Source: Gnetum montanum
Lineage: Eukaryota > Streptophyta > Gnetopsida > Gnetales > Gnetaceae
Assembly (NCBI GenBank): GCA_015680685.1
Contig: MNCI01000569.1
Span: 93,661 to 157,660 of the forward strand
Direction of reading: 5' to 3'
Length of the DNA: 64,000 nt
The notes beneath the pieces were generated by a model. That model searched no databases and was not told the DNA's origin. It was given only the letters and a program-made list of their open reading frames with translations. Position numbers and translations under genes: made by a program. Shown one piece after another: positions 1 through 10,355 of the stretch. Each line of letters begins with the position of its first letter. Position 1 is the stretch's first letter.

Positions 1-218
1 GTAGCATGTTGGTGAACCGTAGTGGTGGAGATTGCCTGCCAAAAGGATAGTGTGGAGAAGTAAAATCGATCTAGCCGACTATATATTCGAGCCTGACCCA
101 TATGAAGATTACTCCAAGTAAATCTATGGAGAGGTCTGCTTGAGTTATCCTTGACTCCATCAAGGAGATAAAATTATTTTTTAAAGTCAGACCAAGGTTG
201 AAATTCATGAGGAGGAAG

Positions 219-692
219 TCAAAAAGGGACTCCCCCAAGTTTATCGTGAGGGAATTCAATCATATTAAAATCTCGGCCAAAAATCCAAGGAACGGAAGGA
301 AGAGAATAGGTTAGTTCCTGCCATAAGTTAGCCCGTTCCATGGAGTCATTTGGAGCATAAATAGAGCAAACCCCAGAGGGTCCATGGGAGGAGGAAAAGA
401 TAGCCCAAGAAACTCTTTGGCTTGAATCGGAACCAGAATGGATGAGTTTGTCTTTCCAATGGGCTGAAATGAGAATAGCTGCTCCACATTTTCCATACAC
501 GTGGGAGGTAGCTATGACTAAGGAGTGGGGAAGAAACCTATGGGCTAAAAACTTTAAGTTAGAAGCTGAAATTTTAATTTCCTGAAGAAGGATGAAATCA
601 AAGATGGTATTCAGACTAGAGAGAAAATTGCTAGCCCTTTTACCTCGAAGCCTATCTGTAAGGCCTTGAACATTCCAAGATACTAAATTCAT
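219..692 (-). pseudogene. LINE ORF2, APE-type endonuclease domain (5' part)
   Basis: The start MNLVSWNVQGL is the classic opening of plant LINE ORF2, where the conserved Asn belongs to the endonuclease active site. LLQEIKI (catalytic Glu block) and IYAPND follow in the expected order, then IFGRDFNMIE, which corresponds to the GDFN block with the catalytic Asp and Asn. The enzyme nicks target DNA to prime reverse transcription. The frame is open for 157 codons and then lost. Codons between the ORF1 stop at 929 and this start give only low-complexity peptides, consistent with an inter-ORF spacer. Confidence 0.88.
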
Positions 693-931
693 GAGGAGGT
701 AGAAGATGCGGGTAGGGAAAGAACTTTAGAGGATTTGAGGTTGATGTGTCCACTTCCATTATGTTGGAGAGGACAACAAAGGGGTCGTTTGTAATAACTG
801 GAACTATAGAAGAGGCTATATGGGGGGGGGGGGGATAATGGTGGGTCATAAAAGAAGGATGGCTTAGCTCTTTTCTTGCCCCCATCATTCACTCCCTCAG
901 TGGTTGAAATAGAGTCCTTGAAAGATTTAGA

Positions 932-1798
932 CTAGGTGACTTTAGCTTGCGAAGTGATCTTTATAGAGGAGCTAGAATGAGGGACTTGTGTGGTAGAGGA
1001 TTTAGGTTTGGAGAGAAAACTAGAGGTCTTGTGGGGAGTGGCTGCAAATTTAAATGTTTTTGGTAGGACTTGAGTTTCATCTATAGGGGAAGAACGATTT
1101 TGTGAAGGGTTGTTTGCATTTTTCTTCCTAGCTAAGGAAGGGGAGGCCGAGATGTGGTGATTAGCTCGATGACAATAGCTACAGGAGTTTGGAAGGTAAA
1201 AATAATCAACTTTTTGTGTGAACAATTTTCCTCCAGCTACTAATGTGAGAGAGGTTTTCTTGTGAGAGATGTTTAGTTCTAAACAGTAGAGACAAAACTG
1301 AATTCCATTAACCTCTACTCCGTGATCTGAGATAATGTGACCTAGGGTACTGACAATGTCTCTCTCAAAGGTGGAAAAAATAAGTGGAAGATTAGGTAAC
1401 TCCACATAACAGGGGATAGTTTTATAGGTTGGGTTAGTGACATCAAAGTCAAATTTCCATGGACGGATGACTAGGGTGGCATTTCGTGCTAGGAAAAAAT
1501 AGGCTGAAATGGCTTTCTTGACATGAGAAGCATCAGAGAGTTCTACGAGCACAAAGTTTCAGGAATAATATCGGGCATAGGAAACAATTATGCCGTGAGA
1601 TTGTAGAATAGATTTGATGTACAAATTGAGATTTACTAATCGGGGAATAAAATCCATAATTTGAATAAAAATGAACCGAGATGAAAATTCTTCAGCTACA
1701 TTATCAAAAAGATCGTCTAGAATAAAAAAATCAATATTAGTGGAGTCGGGGGAACTTCCTTGTTGAGAAGAACCAGACGGGCCATGAGATTCATCCAT
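932..1798 (-). pseudogene. LINE ORF1 protein, DUF4283-type with degenerate zinc knuckle
   Basis: ORF1 RNA-binding protein of a plant LINE, about 286 codons. The N-terminal part (1798-1559) holds the acidic stretch NIDFFILDDLFDNVAEEF. The DUF4283-like core follows and contains PCYVELPNLPLIFSTFERD. Near the C-terminus CSYCHRANHHISASPSL resembles a CCHC knuckle whose last cysteine is replaced. An in-frame TGA at 1559-1561 separates the halves. The related copy at 4443 has a sense codon there (HYYAQNFILVEL), so this stop is a recent loss. The tail is rich in Ser, Pro and Lys. In known plant LINEs this protein binds element RNA and forms the ribonucleoprotein. Confidence 0.85.
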
Positions 1799-2300
1799 GA
1801 CTACACTGTAGCCAAGATCTTCTCTGCCAACAGCACAGCCCTACGTAGCACTCCTGGATCGGAAGCATCGGTGAACCCGTTGACGCCAAACCACCATGTA
1901 ACAAGCACACGCCTAGAACCTTGGATAGAAAGAAGCAGGCAGCCATAGACCGCTTTTTGCATTCAATTACAGATCAGCAAATGGAAATAAAACCCCAGTG
2001 GACGCGGCTGGCGCTCAAAAGCTCTGCGATAAAACTCTAGATCCGCTAATCGCCATTACCGCCTTCCATCATCATGGTTGGAATTTGGAAACGGGACAAA
2101 CGATTTCCTCAGCATCGGTTTAGGGTTTCTATGTAGAAGGAAAAACCACCGCAAAAGAATCTGCAGCGCTCAGATAAACTCTGTCGCAGGCCTGAACTAT
2201 CATTTAGAGTGGGGGGAAGGTGTTTGTTTCTCAAGTTGAAAGACATAGATTTGAGCTTGGGTGTAGCCACATGCTTGTTTCTCACTCTAAAAAACATGGA

Positions 2301-3119
2301 TTCAAGCTAGATACGATGATTCAAAGTGGTCAGAATTTTGCTCATCTATTGGGACTTGCTTGATATGATGGGCATTGAGACTTTAGATGATGATCTTTTT
2401 TTTAATGATGTTCCATATTATATTCTTTTAGCAAATAGCTAATTGATTTCCATTTGGCTTCTAGATGTTGTTTCTAGTAACATGTAGAATGCTATAGATC
2501 TTTTTGGGACTCCAAGTTATGACCCAATTTAAAATGATATTTTGCTAATTTTTTTGGAGCTATAATTTTCTTGATTCCTTTCACAAAATTTGTCATAACT
2601 TTGTGTTATTGTAATTGAACTTGTAGCTTAGATTTTATGTTAAAATTCTATGCCTCTTTGCAAAGAGAATGGGTGTTGGACCTTGGAGCTACAATGCTCA
2701 TCTCACTAAGCAAGGTTCCAAGAGGGTTGGTAGATGACCAAAAGCCTAACCTCTTCAAGTGGCCATGCTTAGGCTTAAACCCAGGTCTTAGACTTAAGAA
2801 ATGAACCTAGGTGTTGGACCCAACAAAAATATATTAAAAATAAAAATTCAAAGGACAAAGGTAGCAAAGTAAAGGAGAAACTTCAAAAAAACAAAAAGGA
2901 AAGACCCAACAATTTTGGGGATGCCATTTTAGGTTCTCATCCTTACAACCAATCCTGAAAAGCCTCCCCTCTAGGTTAGGAAAAGGATTAAACCTTGCTC
3001 TCATTTAGAAGCGTAAAGGTTTCCTGTTAATTAAAAAAAACCTAAAGAGAGAATCATTTAGGAATTCAATTGAAGCATCAATTGTTGAATGAAATCACCT
3101 TGAAATGGAAGAAAATTAG
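2301..3119. other. No gene seen; contains one dispersed repeat
   Basis: AT-rich sequence with many stops in all frames. About 2693-2770 matches, in inverted orientation, 57432-57510 (listed separately). I see nothing else. Confidence 0.6.
2693..2770 (+). repeat. Dispersed repeat, copy 1
   Basis: The stretch containing GAGGGTTGGTAGATG and CCTAACCTCTTCAAGTGG recurs with few differences on the opposite strand at 57432-57510. It is probably an untranslated part of a LINE or another non-coding repeat. No coding potential is seen. Confidence 0.7.
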
Positions 3120-3417
3120 CTAGAGAATCTCTCTGAAAAATGACATTATATTGAAACTTCCAAATGGCATAAAGAATAAGAGGGCAAAAGCAACGCTAGG
3201 TATGAAGCAAAAATCCTTGAAGTTGATGTAAATACATGCTACACCATGTCCAAGAGCTACGAGCAAGGGGACAATGGATAAATATATCTTCCATATTGCA
3301 GATAGGACATCTTGGGTCATAAGCACCCAAATGAGAGTGCCAAATAGCAATAGGGAAATCTTGATGAATCAAATACCACAGAAAATGTCTAATTTTTGAA
3401 GAAGTAATGCAATTCAA
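3120..3417 (-). pseudogene. LINE C-terminal zinc-binding domain (zf-RVT)
   Basis: The minus-strand frame 3417-3196 reads KIRHFLWYLIHQDFPIAIW, then CPICNMEDIFIHCPLARSSW. This is the reverse-transcriptase-associated zinc-binding domain near the end of plant LINE ORF2 (pattern K.R.F.W....P, then CxxC...E...H..C...W). The pattern is complete for one module. No RT domain is seen beside it, so this is a stranded 3' fragment. It lies on the same strand as LINE A but on the wrong side to be its own tail, so it comes from a separate copy. Confidence 0.8.
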
Positions 3418-3420
3418 TAT

Positions 3421-3955
3421 TTTTTAAATTCGTTGCTTCCATAACTACACATTGCAATTAACCTTCTAAAGATAATTGAATCTTGACCAAATATTAGTAT
3501 TAGAACTAATAAGAATATACATCATCTTAGACTAATATGAAAGATATGATGGCCATTAATCCAAGAAAAATCAAGAAAACCATTATGAGAATATTGAGTT
3601 GTTACACTTTTGTTTGAAGTATCTAAAAGATTAATAAATGCAGACTTTTTAAAAACATTGATGACATAGAGACTTTTACACTCAGACTAAATAATCTAGA
3701 AATTGTGCATACATAGAGGAATTGCCAAACTTACACTATGTACTACAAAGACGTAAATACTTAATAGCCCCATGGTTTATTATAAATAAAAAGCCACCAA
3801 AAATGAATTAATCATGCTTTATTATGTACGGAAGCTTCCTATTTTATGAAATTTTTTTTAAAATTAAAATAAATGAAAAGAAAAGTAAATGTGATTTATA
3901 ACATTCATTCTTGCATCGGAAGGTAGAACACAAGCATTTTTCATACTATGTTTTG
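3421..3955. other. No gene seen
   Basis: AT-rich sequence without a sustained frame or a recognisable repeat. Confidence 0.5.
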
Positions 3956-5383
3956 GGTAGGCCTTTGTAACGGTTATTGCCTTCGTTGCTCACTCCGATT
4001 CTCATGTGGTGCATGATGTCCTCACCTTTCTGCTAATCTTCGGGCCTAGTTTTCTTACATTCTCTGCGTGTGCTTAATCTCTTTTGCATGAATTTGGGCA
4101 TTGGTTTTGTAGGTGCATTCGGGACTGCATTTGCACCTGCATTTTGCAGCTCTTGGCAACCAATTTTTCCAAGGTTCTGCATGCAAGATGGGCAGATTTG
4201 CATTGCTTTGGTTATTTTAGCTTGGTGGATCTGTGTGGTGATTGCTACTGCAGCTGAGGTTGATTTTGCTAGGTGGATCTGTGTGGTGGTTGAACAGTGT
4301 GTAGATCTGCATAGCTCTAAAATAGTTCTGCATAGCGGGGGTGAGGTGGAGGTGCTGATCTACATCGCAGTAGTTCTACATAGGTGCTACGGTGGATCAA
4401 CATGGTAGGTGTGGTGGATGGATTTGCACATAGAGTTCTACAATGGCTGATTTATCCAACGATTTTACTCTTTATCAAGGAAGTACCTCTAACTCACCTA
4501 ATCTAGATTTTCTTCTTCTTGATGATATTTTCAATGCTGTTTCTAAAGATTTTGTGACACATTTTATATTTCTTCAAATTATAGGTTTTCTATCGAGGTC
4601 ACTTAGTATAAATATGCAAATCTAAAGCATCCTATAGTTCTAGGGCATTCAAGTTTCTCACGCTCATTACTATGCTCAAAACTTTATCTTAGTGGAACTC
4701 TTCGAGGCCTTTCAGGTTGAGAAGGCTCTCTGTATCAAAATTTTTCCAACACATAGTGCAACTCATCATTGCACATGCCTAGCAATTGGACTTTAATGTT
4801 AATGACCTCGCATACAATACAATCCCCTATTATGTTGAATTGCAAGACCTTCCACTAAGTTTTTCATCCATTGAGAGGGACATTGCGAGTACCCTCAGTC
4901 GTATTATTTCAAATCAGGGTACTATGATTAATGGAACTTAGTTTTGTCACTACTATATCAAACTTGAAATTGCTCATAGAAAGAACTCTCTAACCCTTGC
5001 AACCAGTGGAAAACTCTTCACCCAAAAAATAGATTATTTTTATCTCCCTAACTCCTATAGTTACTGTCATTAGGTTGAGCATCATATCTCAGCTTGCCCC
5101 TTCTTAGCCAAGAAAAAATACTTTACTAGATATACTAGCTTCTCATCTACCATCAGAATCCTTTAGGTTTGGAACCTCTTCTAAAAATGTTCCAAAGTCT
5201 TCCTCCTTGTCTAGCCCCTCCAAGATATAAGTGCCATAATCAAGTTCACACATGAAGATAACTACTACAACACGTCACTCCTTCAAAGTCATTTAAGGAC
5301 TTAGTTTTGGGTGAAGAGTTTGTGAAGGGCATTGGAAGGAAATGAGTTAAAGCTTCCTCCTTTACAACTCCACCCTCTATTTC
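3956..5383 (+). mobile_element. LINE B, 5' untranslated region and ORF1
   Basis: Plus-strand LINE. About 3956-4442 is a GC-richer leader with short imperfect direct repeats: GGTGGATCTGTGTGGTG occurs twice near 4225 and 4272, and GTTCTGCATAG-like words recur. It is followed by ORF1 from 4443. The LINE is interrupted at 5383 by an LTR element flanked by CTCTC. The frame rejoins at 9757, so the LINE was there first. The 112-residue open frame over 4070-4408 is probably part of the leader rather than a gene. Confidence 0.75.
4443..5383 (+). pseudogene. LINE ORF1 protein (DUF4283-type), second copy
   Basis: Begins MADLSNDFTLYQGST and carries NLDFLLLDDIFNAVSKDF, matching the N-terminus of the ORF1 at 1798-932. 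The frame breaks after about 60 codons but homology continues: HYYAQNFILVEL (about 4660-4690), the PYYVELQDLPLSF core (about 4828-4868) and a knuckle-like stretch near 5060-5100. The C-terminal tail is Ser/Thr/Pro-rich. Near the insertion point it reads FTTPPSISS, and the frame stays open into PMNNSALPIP across one CTCTC. Several stops and shifts make it non-functional. Confidence 0.8.
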
Positions 5384-5388
5384 CTCTC

Positions 5389-6217
5389 TAATGAGTGGCG
5401 AGGTACCCCTACACTCAACCATATGAATACGAGTGTTTCATGCTCGATCCGGTTGAACTCCGCAGATGGACTAGTTGTGGTATTTAGACAGTTATTCTTA
5501 GGTCACAATTCATTGTCTTCCCACCTGGACTGATGTTAACTTTGTCACATATGGTTTAGTCCAGAGTGAGGTGTATGATGTGTTCCTATACTAATGCTAC
5601 TCCTGAAGATAATGGAAAATAATATTAACTAAGTTAAGAGAGAGAGAGTGAGAGGGAATCTAAGCTAGCCTAAGTGCGATGAGTATCCGTTCCTCAATCA
5701 TCTGTACACATCTTGGACCTCATGCATGACTACCACTGGGATTACCAAGTGCAGATCCTAGGCATGCTATTGGGTTACCAAGTAGTCACACTTAAATGCT
5801 CATGATTAAGTCGTACTCATTCCATGTTTAGCAGGAGTTTAGGGTTATAAGATATTAACTAAAAAAGTAGTAAATAACAATTAAATAAATAATTAAGGTA
5901 AGTGAATGCTGCAATGATGAAGTAATTTTGATCTTTATTTTTGGTCATGTGCATGTCTAAGTACATCACACTCGAATAAGGATGCCATACAATTACAATC
6001 TCCACACTGCGGGCATACACTGAGAGAGAAGGGGTTGAGAGATGTAAAAAGAAACTTTAATCTAATAACTCTAACTACTAACTTAAAAAAACTGCCTATC
6101 GGATCTGTGTAACTATTATTTATAGATGAGGAGATAGGCTGGGATATCGCGTATGCGATATAACATACATGATATTGCGTACGTGATATCGCGGTCAACT
6201 AAAATGGCGACTCATCA
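5389..6217 (-). repeat. 3' LTR of copy 1 (829 bp)
   Basis: On the plus strand it runs TAATGAGTGGCGAGGTACCC ... CTCATCA, an imperfect form of the TGATGAG...CTCATCA inverted ends shared by the LTRs here. In sense direction it has a palindromic U3 cassette (6194-6143, GATATCGCG/GCGATAT words), a TATA-like box (TATAAATA, about 6116-6124) and an AATAAA signal (5934-5939). It is bordered at 6218 by a polypurine tract. Relatives lie at 21788, 27257, 34003, 36983, 39627 and 41251. Confidence 0.85.
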
Positions 6218-6229
6218 TACCCCCATGAC
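6218..6229 (-). promoter_or_regulatory. Polypurine tract
   Basis: Sense strand GTCATGGGGGTA directly before the LTR start. It primes plus-strand DNA synthesis in LTR retrotransposons. The same block borders LTRs at 42190-42201, 46976-46987 and, on the plus strand, 39614-39626. Confidence 0.75.
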
Positions 6230-6408
6230 TGAATGAAAACTCGTCCTCGAGTTACAGTGAGAATAAGCTCCATTGATTACACAGTGGATAGGTATGGGAT
6301 TATTGAATGGTGAGAATGGGTTCATGCCGTAGTGTGGAATTAAAACAAAATTGAGACACAACACAAAGAATGTGAAAGGAAATCCTATAGCTGCAAAATT
6401 GATGGAAC

Positions 6409-9081
6409 TCATGTAGTTCCTGGTGGTGGTGGCTCCTCCATGGGTGCTTTTCCCTTGTCTTGCGCTCCAGGCCTTGGGACTTGATGGCGTTGAACTATGG
6501 CCTGGAGTTTCTCCTCTTCGGTCTAAGGATCTTGTGCCGTCCATGCTAAAGTTTTGACATTTGATGGAGTTGACATCTCCCATGGGTAGGATAGTTGTAG
6601 AAACATTTGATTTGCCTTAACATACCAAGCTGCAAACACCCGTCGTTCCTCCTCGTAGGCTCTGGCTTTGTCTTTGTATTCTTGAAAGTCTGCAAGCTGT
6701 CGAGCCAAGTCTATTGCGACACCCTTTTGTCCTTGGTAGCTTGCTTTAACCACCTCAAGTTCAGAATTTGCAATCTTCAGTTTTTGCAATATCTTTTTGC
6801 GTTTTGCAAATTCTGTTTCATATTTGATGTAGGTGGTAGCTACATGTTGCTTGAGCTCTGTTCTCGGGTGCCCTACTGTTATCATGGCAAAGTTGGCATA
6901 CCGCAGGTTTGCCAACTCCATGTATTTTGTAAAATCCCTGATCTGCAAGTCCCGGTTCTTAACTTCTGCTTGGTGGGCAAAGGCATATGTGTCCAATATG
7001 GCCTACAAGTCAGTATGTTGAGCATTGATAGCATTGATGTGGGCCTTGGCCATATGGATCTCCTTCTCAATGATCTGTTTGTACATCCCCACCTGGTCCC
7101 AGAAGTGCTCCTTTAGCTTTTCATGCCATTTAGCCTCATTTTCCCACGTGCTAATTTCGATAACTGTCTTTTGGCAGATGACGCGTACTTTCTTCATTGA
7201 AAGGGTTCGATTTTCCCTGGCTAAATGGCTCATGTCTTGGTTGACCCAGATGAATTATTCTTGCAACTGATGAAAATGTTCTTCAAAAACATTCTTTTGC
7301 TTCTCCATAGAGGTTAATCGAAGGTTGTCAACAACAAGCTACTTGTTTTCCTCTTGTAAGGCCTTGAGTGCCTTGGTATGCACATAAGGTTATGCTTGTG
7401 TTGCAGAGGCATCCCAAAGAGCCTTCTCTTTTTCTTCTGCCACTTTCTTATTCTCTGTTAGTAGTTTGGTTAGTTGCTCAGTTTTGAAACTGTCCAGCTG
7501 GTTTGCAGGAACAAATTGCAAAGGGTCTTGCTGTGCTGCTTGTAGGGCCACGAGCTTTTCTTACAATTTTTGCACCTATGCTTCAGCATGCTCAACCCTC
7601 ACCTCTGTCAAGACCAGCTTCCCCTTGGTGGAAATGAGGTCTAATTGAATTTCTGTAACATCTTGAGGGATGTTAAATAGAGACGTCATTACTTGTCCTG
7701 TTTGTAGTAATCGATCAAGTACATCCTCATGTTCCGCAGGAGTCATTGAGGTTTCAACCAAAGTTTGAGCATCTTGTGCTCTTGTGAGATCTACCNTGCA
7801 TTTGGAAAGATGCAACGTTTCTCAAGATCTGTTGTGACCAAGTACTTTCCCCTCCTTCTGTATGGATGGAAACTTCACCCCTTGCATGATCCAAAGAAAC
7901 CATGGGCTGTATGGCATCATCGATGACATGGAAGAGATTTGCATCATCACGACTTCCCTAATTGACAGTCTCAGCGATGGCCCTGAGATGGCTCATTGAC
8001 GGTTTGTAATCTTGCAGTGACGGTGGTTGATCTTGGCCTATGCTAGGCCCTGCTTCTTGTTGTCGGCTAGGCCCCGTACTTAGAAGTTGGCTAGGCCCTG
8101 CATGTTGAGTTGTAGTTGGCCTTGCCATCTGTTCTTTTTCTTGTTCTGGTCCTTGTGTCTCACTAGTGATTTTTCTTGAAGCTGGTGGCTTTAACAATTC
8201 AACATATGAAGCATTTTGGGCTTTTCGGAGGACATCATTAGTGCATCCTCTAATACCAGCACGTCGGCACAGCTTCCTAATAAGGCAAGGAAAGGGCAAC
8301 ACCATCTTCCCTATCTTCTGTTCTTTGAACTGCCTTAGGATCTCTGTAAAGTATAGATGAGGCAGGTTAACATTAACCTTTCCCATCCATACTGCACATC
8401 CCCTTGCTACATATGTCAAAATCCTTTTTAAGCCCTTTGTGGGGAAGAGGTGATATGTTCCAATTTTGAAGTAGATCCTTTCTTCCATTGTCAACTATTC
8501 AAATGTCTTTTCTTTGCCATATGCCCTTTCCAACCAAACTCATCGTGCATCTGGTCTGAACAAATAGATAACTGAACAACCTTTGGCCCTATATTTAGAA
8601 GGTTTAATACTTCCAAAATGGCTTGAATAGAGAAATCAATTGTCACACCACAAATGTTAACTGTGGTGCCTTGTTTTCTGTTGTGCCAAAATTGGTACAT
8701 TTCCCCTAGGTACCAGGCATCGCTTTCAGAGAGGATAGGCCATAAGGGAGACCCTTTGAGGTGGTCCCTAATAGCCTTAGGAGAAAAATTTGCAAATGGT
8801 TCATAATTTAATTCCATAATCACTGCAGTGAATGTGGACCTTTCATGGATAGCCTGAACACACTCTTGGGGAAACATGAGATGTTGTCCCTATTCAGGTG
8901 CTGTAGCAGCTCCTCCTTCTACTTGCCTTGATTGTACAGTAGTAGGGTCTTCTTAGTGAATGTTAAATGATTGTTCCTCCTACTCTGCATGTTGTCCGGC
9001 AGGGACTTATCCTTCGCCTCTCCTAGGTCGTTTGCTTCCTCCTTGAGTAGGACCTTCTTTTTGTTCGTGTTTTGGGGCCAT
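6409..9081 (-). pseudogene. Plant-transposon-protein domain plus coiled-coil ORF, copy 1
   Basis: A decayed frame of about 890 codons. The start MAPKHEQKEGP at 9081 is chosen because the two other copies (45285, 55057) also begin MAPK in the same place. Around residues 90-275 (8800-8260) lies a globular region resembling the 'putative plant transposon protein' domain of Athila/Tat elements: GVTIDFSIQAILEVLNL, then LPFPCLIRKLCRRAGIRG. A Gln/Pro/Gly linker follows (about 8160-7990), then a long charged coiled-coil region (about 7800-6560) including YMELANLRYANFAMIT. The tail is KGKAPMEEPPPPGTT then stop (6409-6411). Several stops and shifts occur and one N lies at 7797. Its function is unknown; it is not a gag or pol product I recognise. 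Confidence 0.7.
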
Positions 9082-9345
9082 TTGCAATCACATGGGGTCA
9101 ATCATTAGTAAGGTTATTTCCAAAGTTAGGCTATACCTTACTACTTGCCTTAATTAATTTATTTTATCTCCGTGTGATGTTTCCTGAAAGATTATAATAG
9201 TGAGTCCTTTTTACTTAGGTGGTTTCCAAATTTAGTTTCTCGATGTACCTAAAGGGATGAAATTATTTTCGGCACAATTATCCTTAATGTTATAAATAAT
9301 TACCCTTGATAATGTCCTTCGAGCGATGAAAAATTCCAAAAAAGT
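9082..9345 (-). other. Leader of copy 1
   Basis: Non-coding, between the partial 5' LTR and the ORF start. It is colinear with 55058-55340 upstream of copy 3 (shared AACCTTACTAA and TTTCCAAATTTA-type words). Just before the ATG is a TACTAAT and, 20-30 nt on, TGATTGCAA. In copies 2 and 3 the latter reads TGATTATAG and TGATTACAG, which looks like a branch point plus 3' splice site. Confidence 0.55.
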
Positions 9346-9751
9346 TAAATGCTCATGATTAAGTCGTACTCATTCCACGTTTAGCAGGAGTTTAGGGTAA
9401 GAAGATATTAACTAAGAAAGTAGTAAATAACAATTAAATAAATAATTAAGCTAAGTGAATGCTGTAATGACGAAGTAATTTCAATCTTTATTTCTGGTCA
9501 TGTGCATGTCCAAGTATGTCACACTCGAATAAGGATGCCGTACAATTACAATCACCACACTACAGGCATACACTGGGAGAGAAGGGGTTGAGAGATGTAA
9601 AAAGAAACTTTAATCTAACAACTCACTAACTTAAAAAAATTGCCTATTGGATCTATCTACCTCTTATTTATAGATGAGGAGATAGGCTACGATATTGCGT
9701 ACGCGATATCATATACGTAACATCGTGATCAACTAAAATGGCAACTCATCA
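9346..9751 (-). repeat. Partial 5' LTR of copy 1
   Basis: Matches 5787-6217 of the 3' LTR almost base for base, including the GATATTGCGTACGCGATATC cassette (9691-9710), the TATA-like box (about 9667-9673) and the CTCATCA end at 9745-9751. Homology stops abruptly near 9346. Confidence 0.85.
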
Positions 9752-9756
9752 CTCTC

Positions 9757-10355
9757 CAATGAACAATTCTGCATTACCCATCCCTACAACTAACTTCTTT
9801 ATCATTACTAAGGATGAGCTACAAGATGCTTATTTTAAATTGAGTCCCAAGAAGGCCCCTGATTATGTTGGTTTCCCATTGATTTTTTTCAAAATCATTA
9901 GGATCTAGTGGGAAATGATCTCTTCCAAGTTAGTAGAGAGGCTATCCTTACTCTCATTGCATGTGCTTTGCAATTTGACTTTAATGTTAATGACCCAGCA
10001 TACAATACAATCCCCTATTATGTTGAACTACAAAACCTTCCACTAAGTTTTTCATTCATAGAGAGGGACACTGTGAGTACCCTTGACTATATTATTTTAG
10101 ATTAGGGCACTATGATTAATGAAACTCATTTTCATCACTACCATATCAAACTTGATATTGCTCATGGGATGAACTCTCTAATACTTGCAGCTGGTGGAAA
10201 ACTCTTCAGCCAAAAAATAGATTATTTTTATCTCCTTAACTCCTATAGTTATTGTCATCAGGTTGAGCTTCATATCTCAACTTGCCTCTTCTTAGTTAAG
10301 AAAAAACACTTTGCTAGATATACCAGCTTCTCCTCCACCATCAGAATCCCCTTTT
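9757..10355 (+). pseudogene. LINE pieces: ORF1 tail, RT start, then a second ORF1 core
   Basis: The first bases continue the ORF1 tail interrupted at 5383. The frame then reads FFIITKDELQDAYFKLSPKKAPDY and FPLIFF, the opening of a LINE RT domain (the ..A.F.L.P.KAPGPDGFP pattern). From about 9940 it switches to an ORF1 core (FNVNDPAYNTIPYYVELQN) closely matching 4788-5160 and ending at the word CCATCAGAATCC. The order RT then ORF1 is not a normal LINE, so at least one deletion or junction lies here. Frames 9908-10105 and 10112-10369 are separated by a stop. Confidence 0.75.

Larger units (their letters stand above)
1..2300 (-). mobile_element. LINE A, 5' half (ORF1 and endonuclease)
   Basis: A non-LTR retrotransposon read on the minus strand. 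Its order is a probable 5' untranslated region (about 1800-2300), ORF1 (1798-932) and the APE endonuclease start of ORF2 (692-219). The reverse transcriptase would lie beyond the left edge. ORF1 contains one in-frame stop and ORF2 is broken after about 157 residues, so the copy is dead. A run of about 13 G sits near 820-833. The extent of the 5' part is inferred. The coding assignments rest on recognisable motifs and on a second ORF1 copy at 4443-5383. Confidence 0.85.
5384..9756 (-). mobile_element. LTR element copy 1 (single unusual ORF), with CTCTC target duplication
   Basis: LTR retrotransposon, minus orientation. CTCTC occurs immediately outside each end (5384-5388 and 9752-9756). The element proper is 5389-9751. 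In sense order: a partial 5' LTR (9751-9346), a leader (9345-9082), one long decayed ORF (9081-6409), a polypurine tract (6229-6218) and the 3' LTR (6217-5389). No gag, protease, RT or integrase is visible, so it is probably non-autonomous (LARD-like) and mobilised by a gypsy relative sharing its LTRs. The right end of the 5' LTR closely matches the 3' LTR, but about 390 bp of the 5' LTR (R/U5 side) and the primer-binding site are missing or replaced. Confidence 0.85.

Noticed and set aside
820-833. Run of about 13 G as a quadruplex signal
   Set aside because: A single homopolymer inside a dead LINE; length may also be a sequencing artefact.
4070-4408. A 112-codon plus-strand frame upstream of LINE B ORF1
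   Set aside because: It is built on short imperfect DNA repeats and has no recognisable domain; it fits a LINE leader better than a gene.
6607-7270. Plus-strand frames of 81 and 169 codons
   Set aside because: Antisense to the coiled-coil ORF of copy 1; Cys/Leu/Phe-rich composition is what reversed Lys/Glu coiled-coil codons give.
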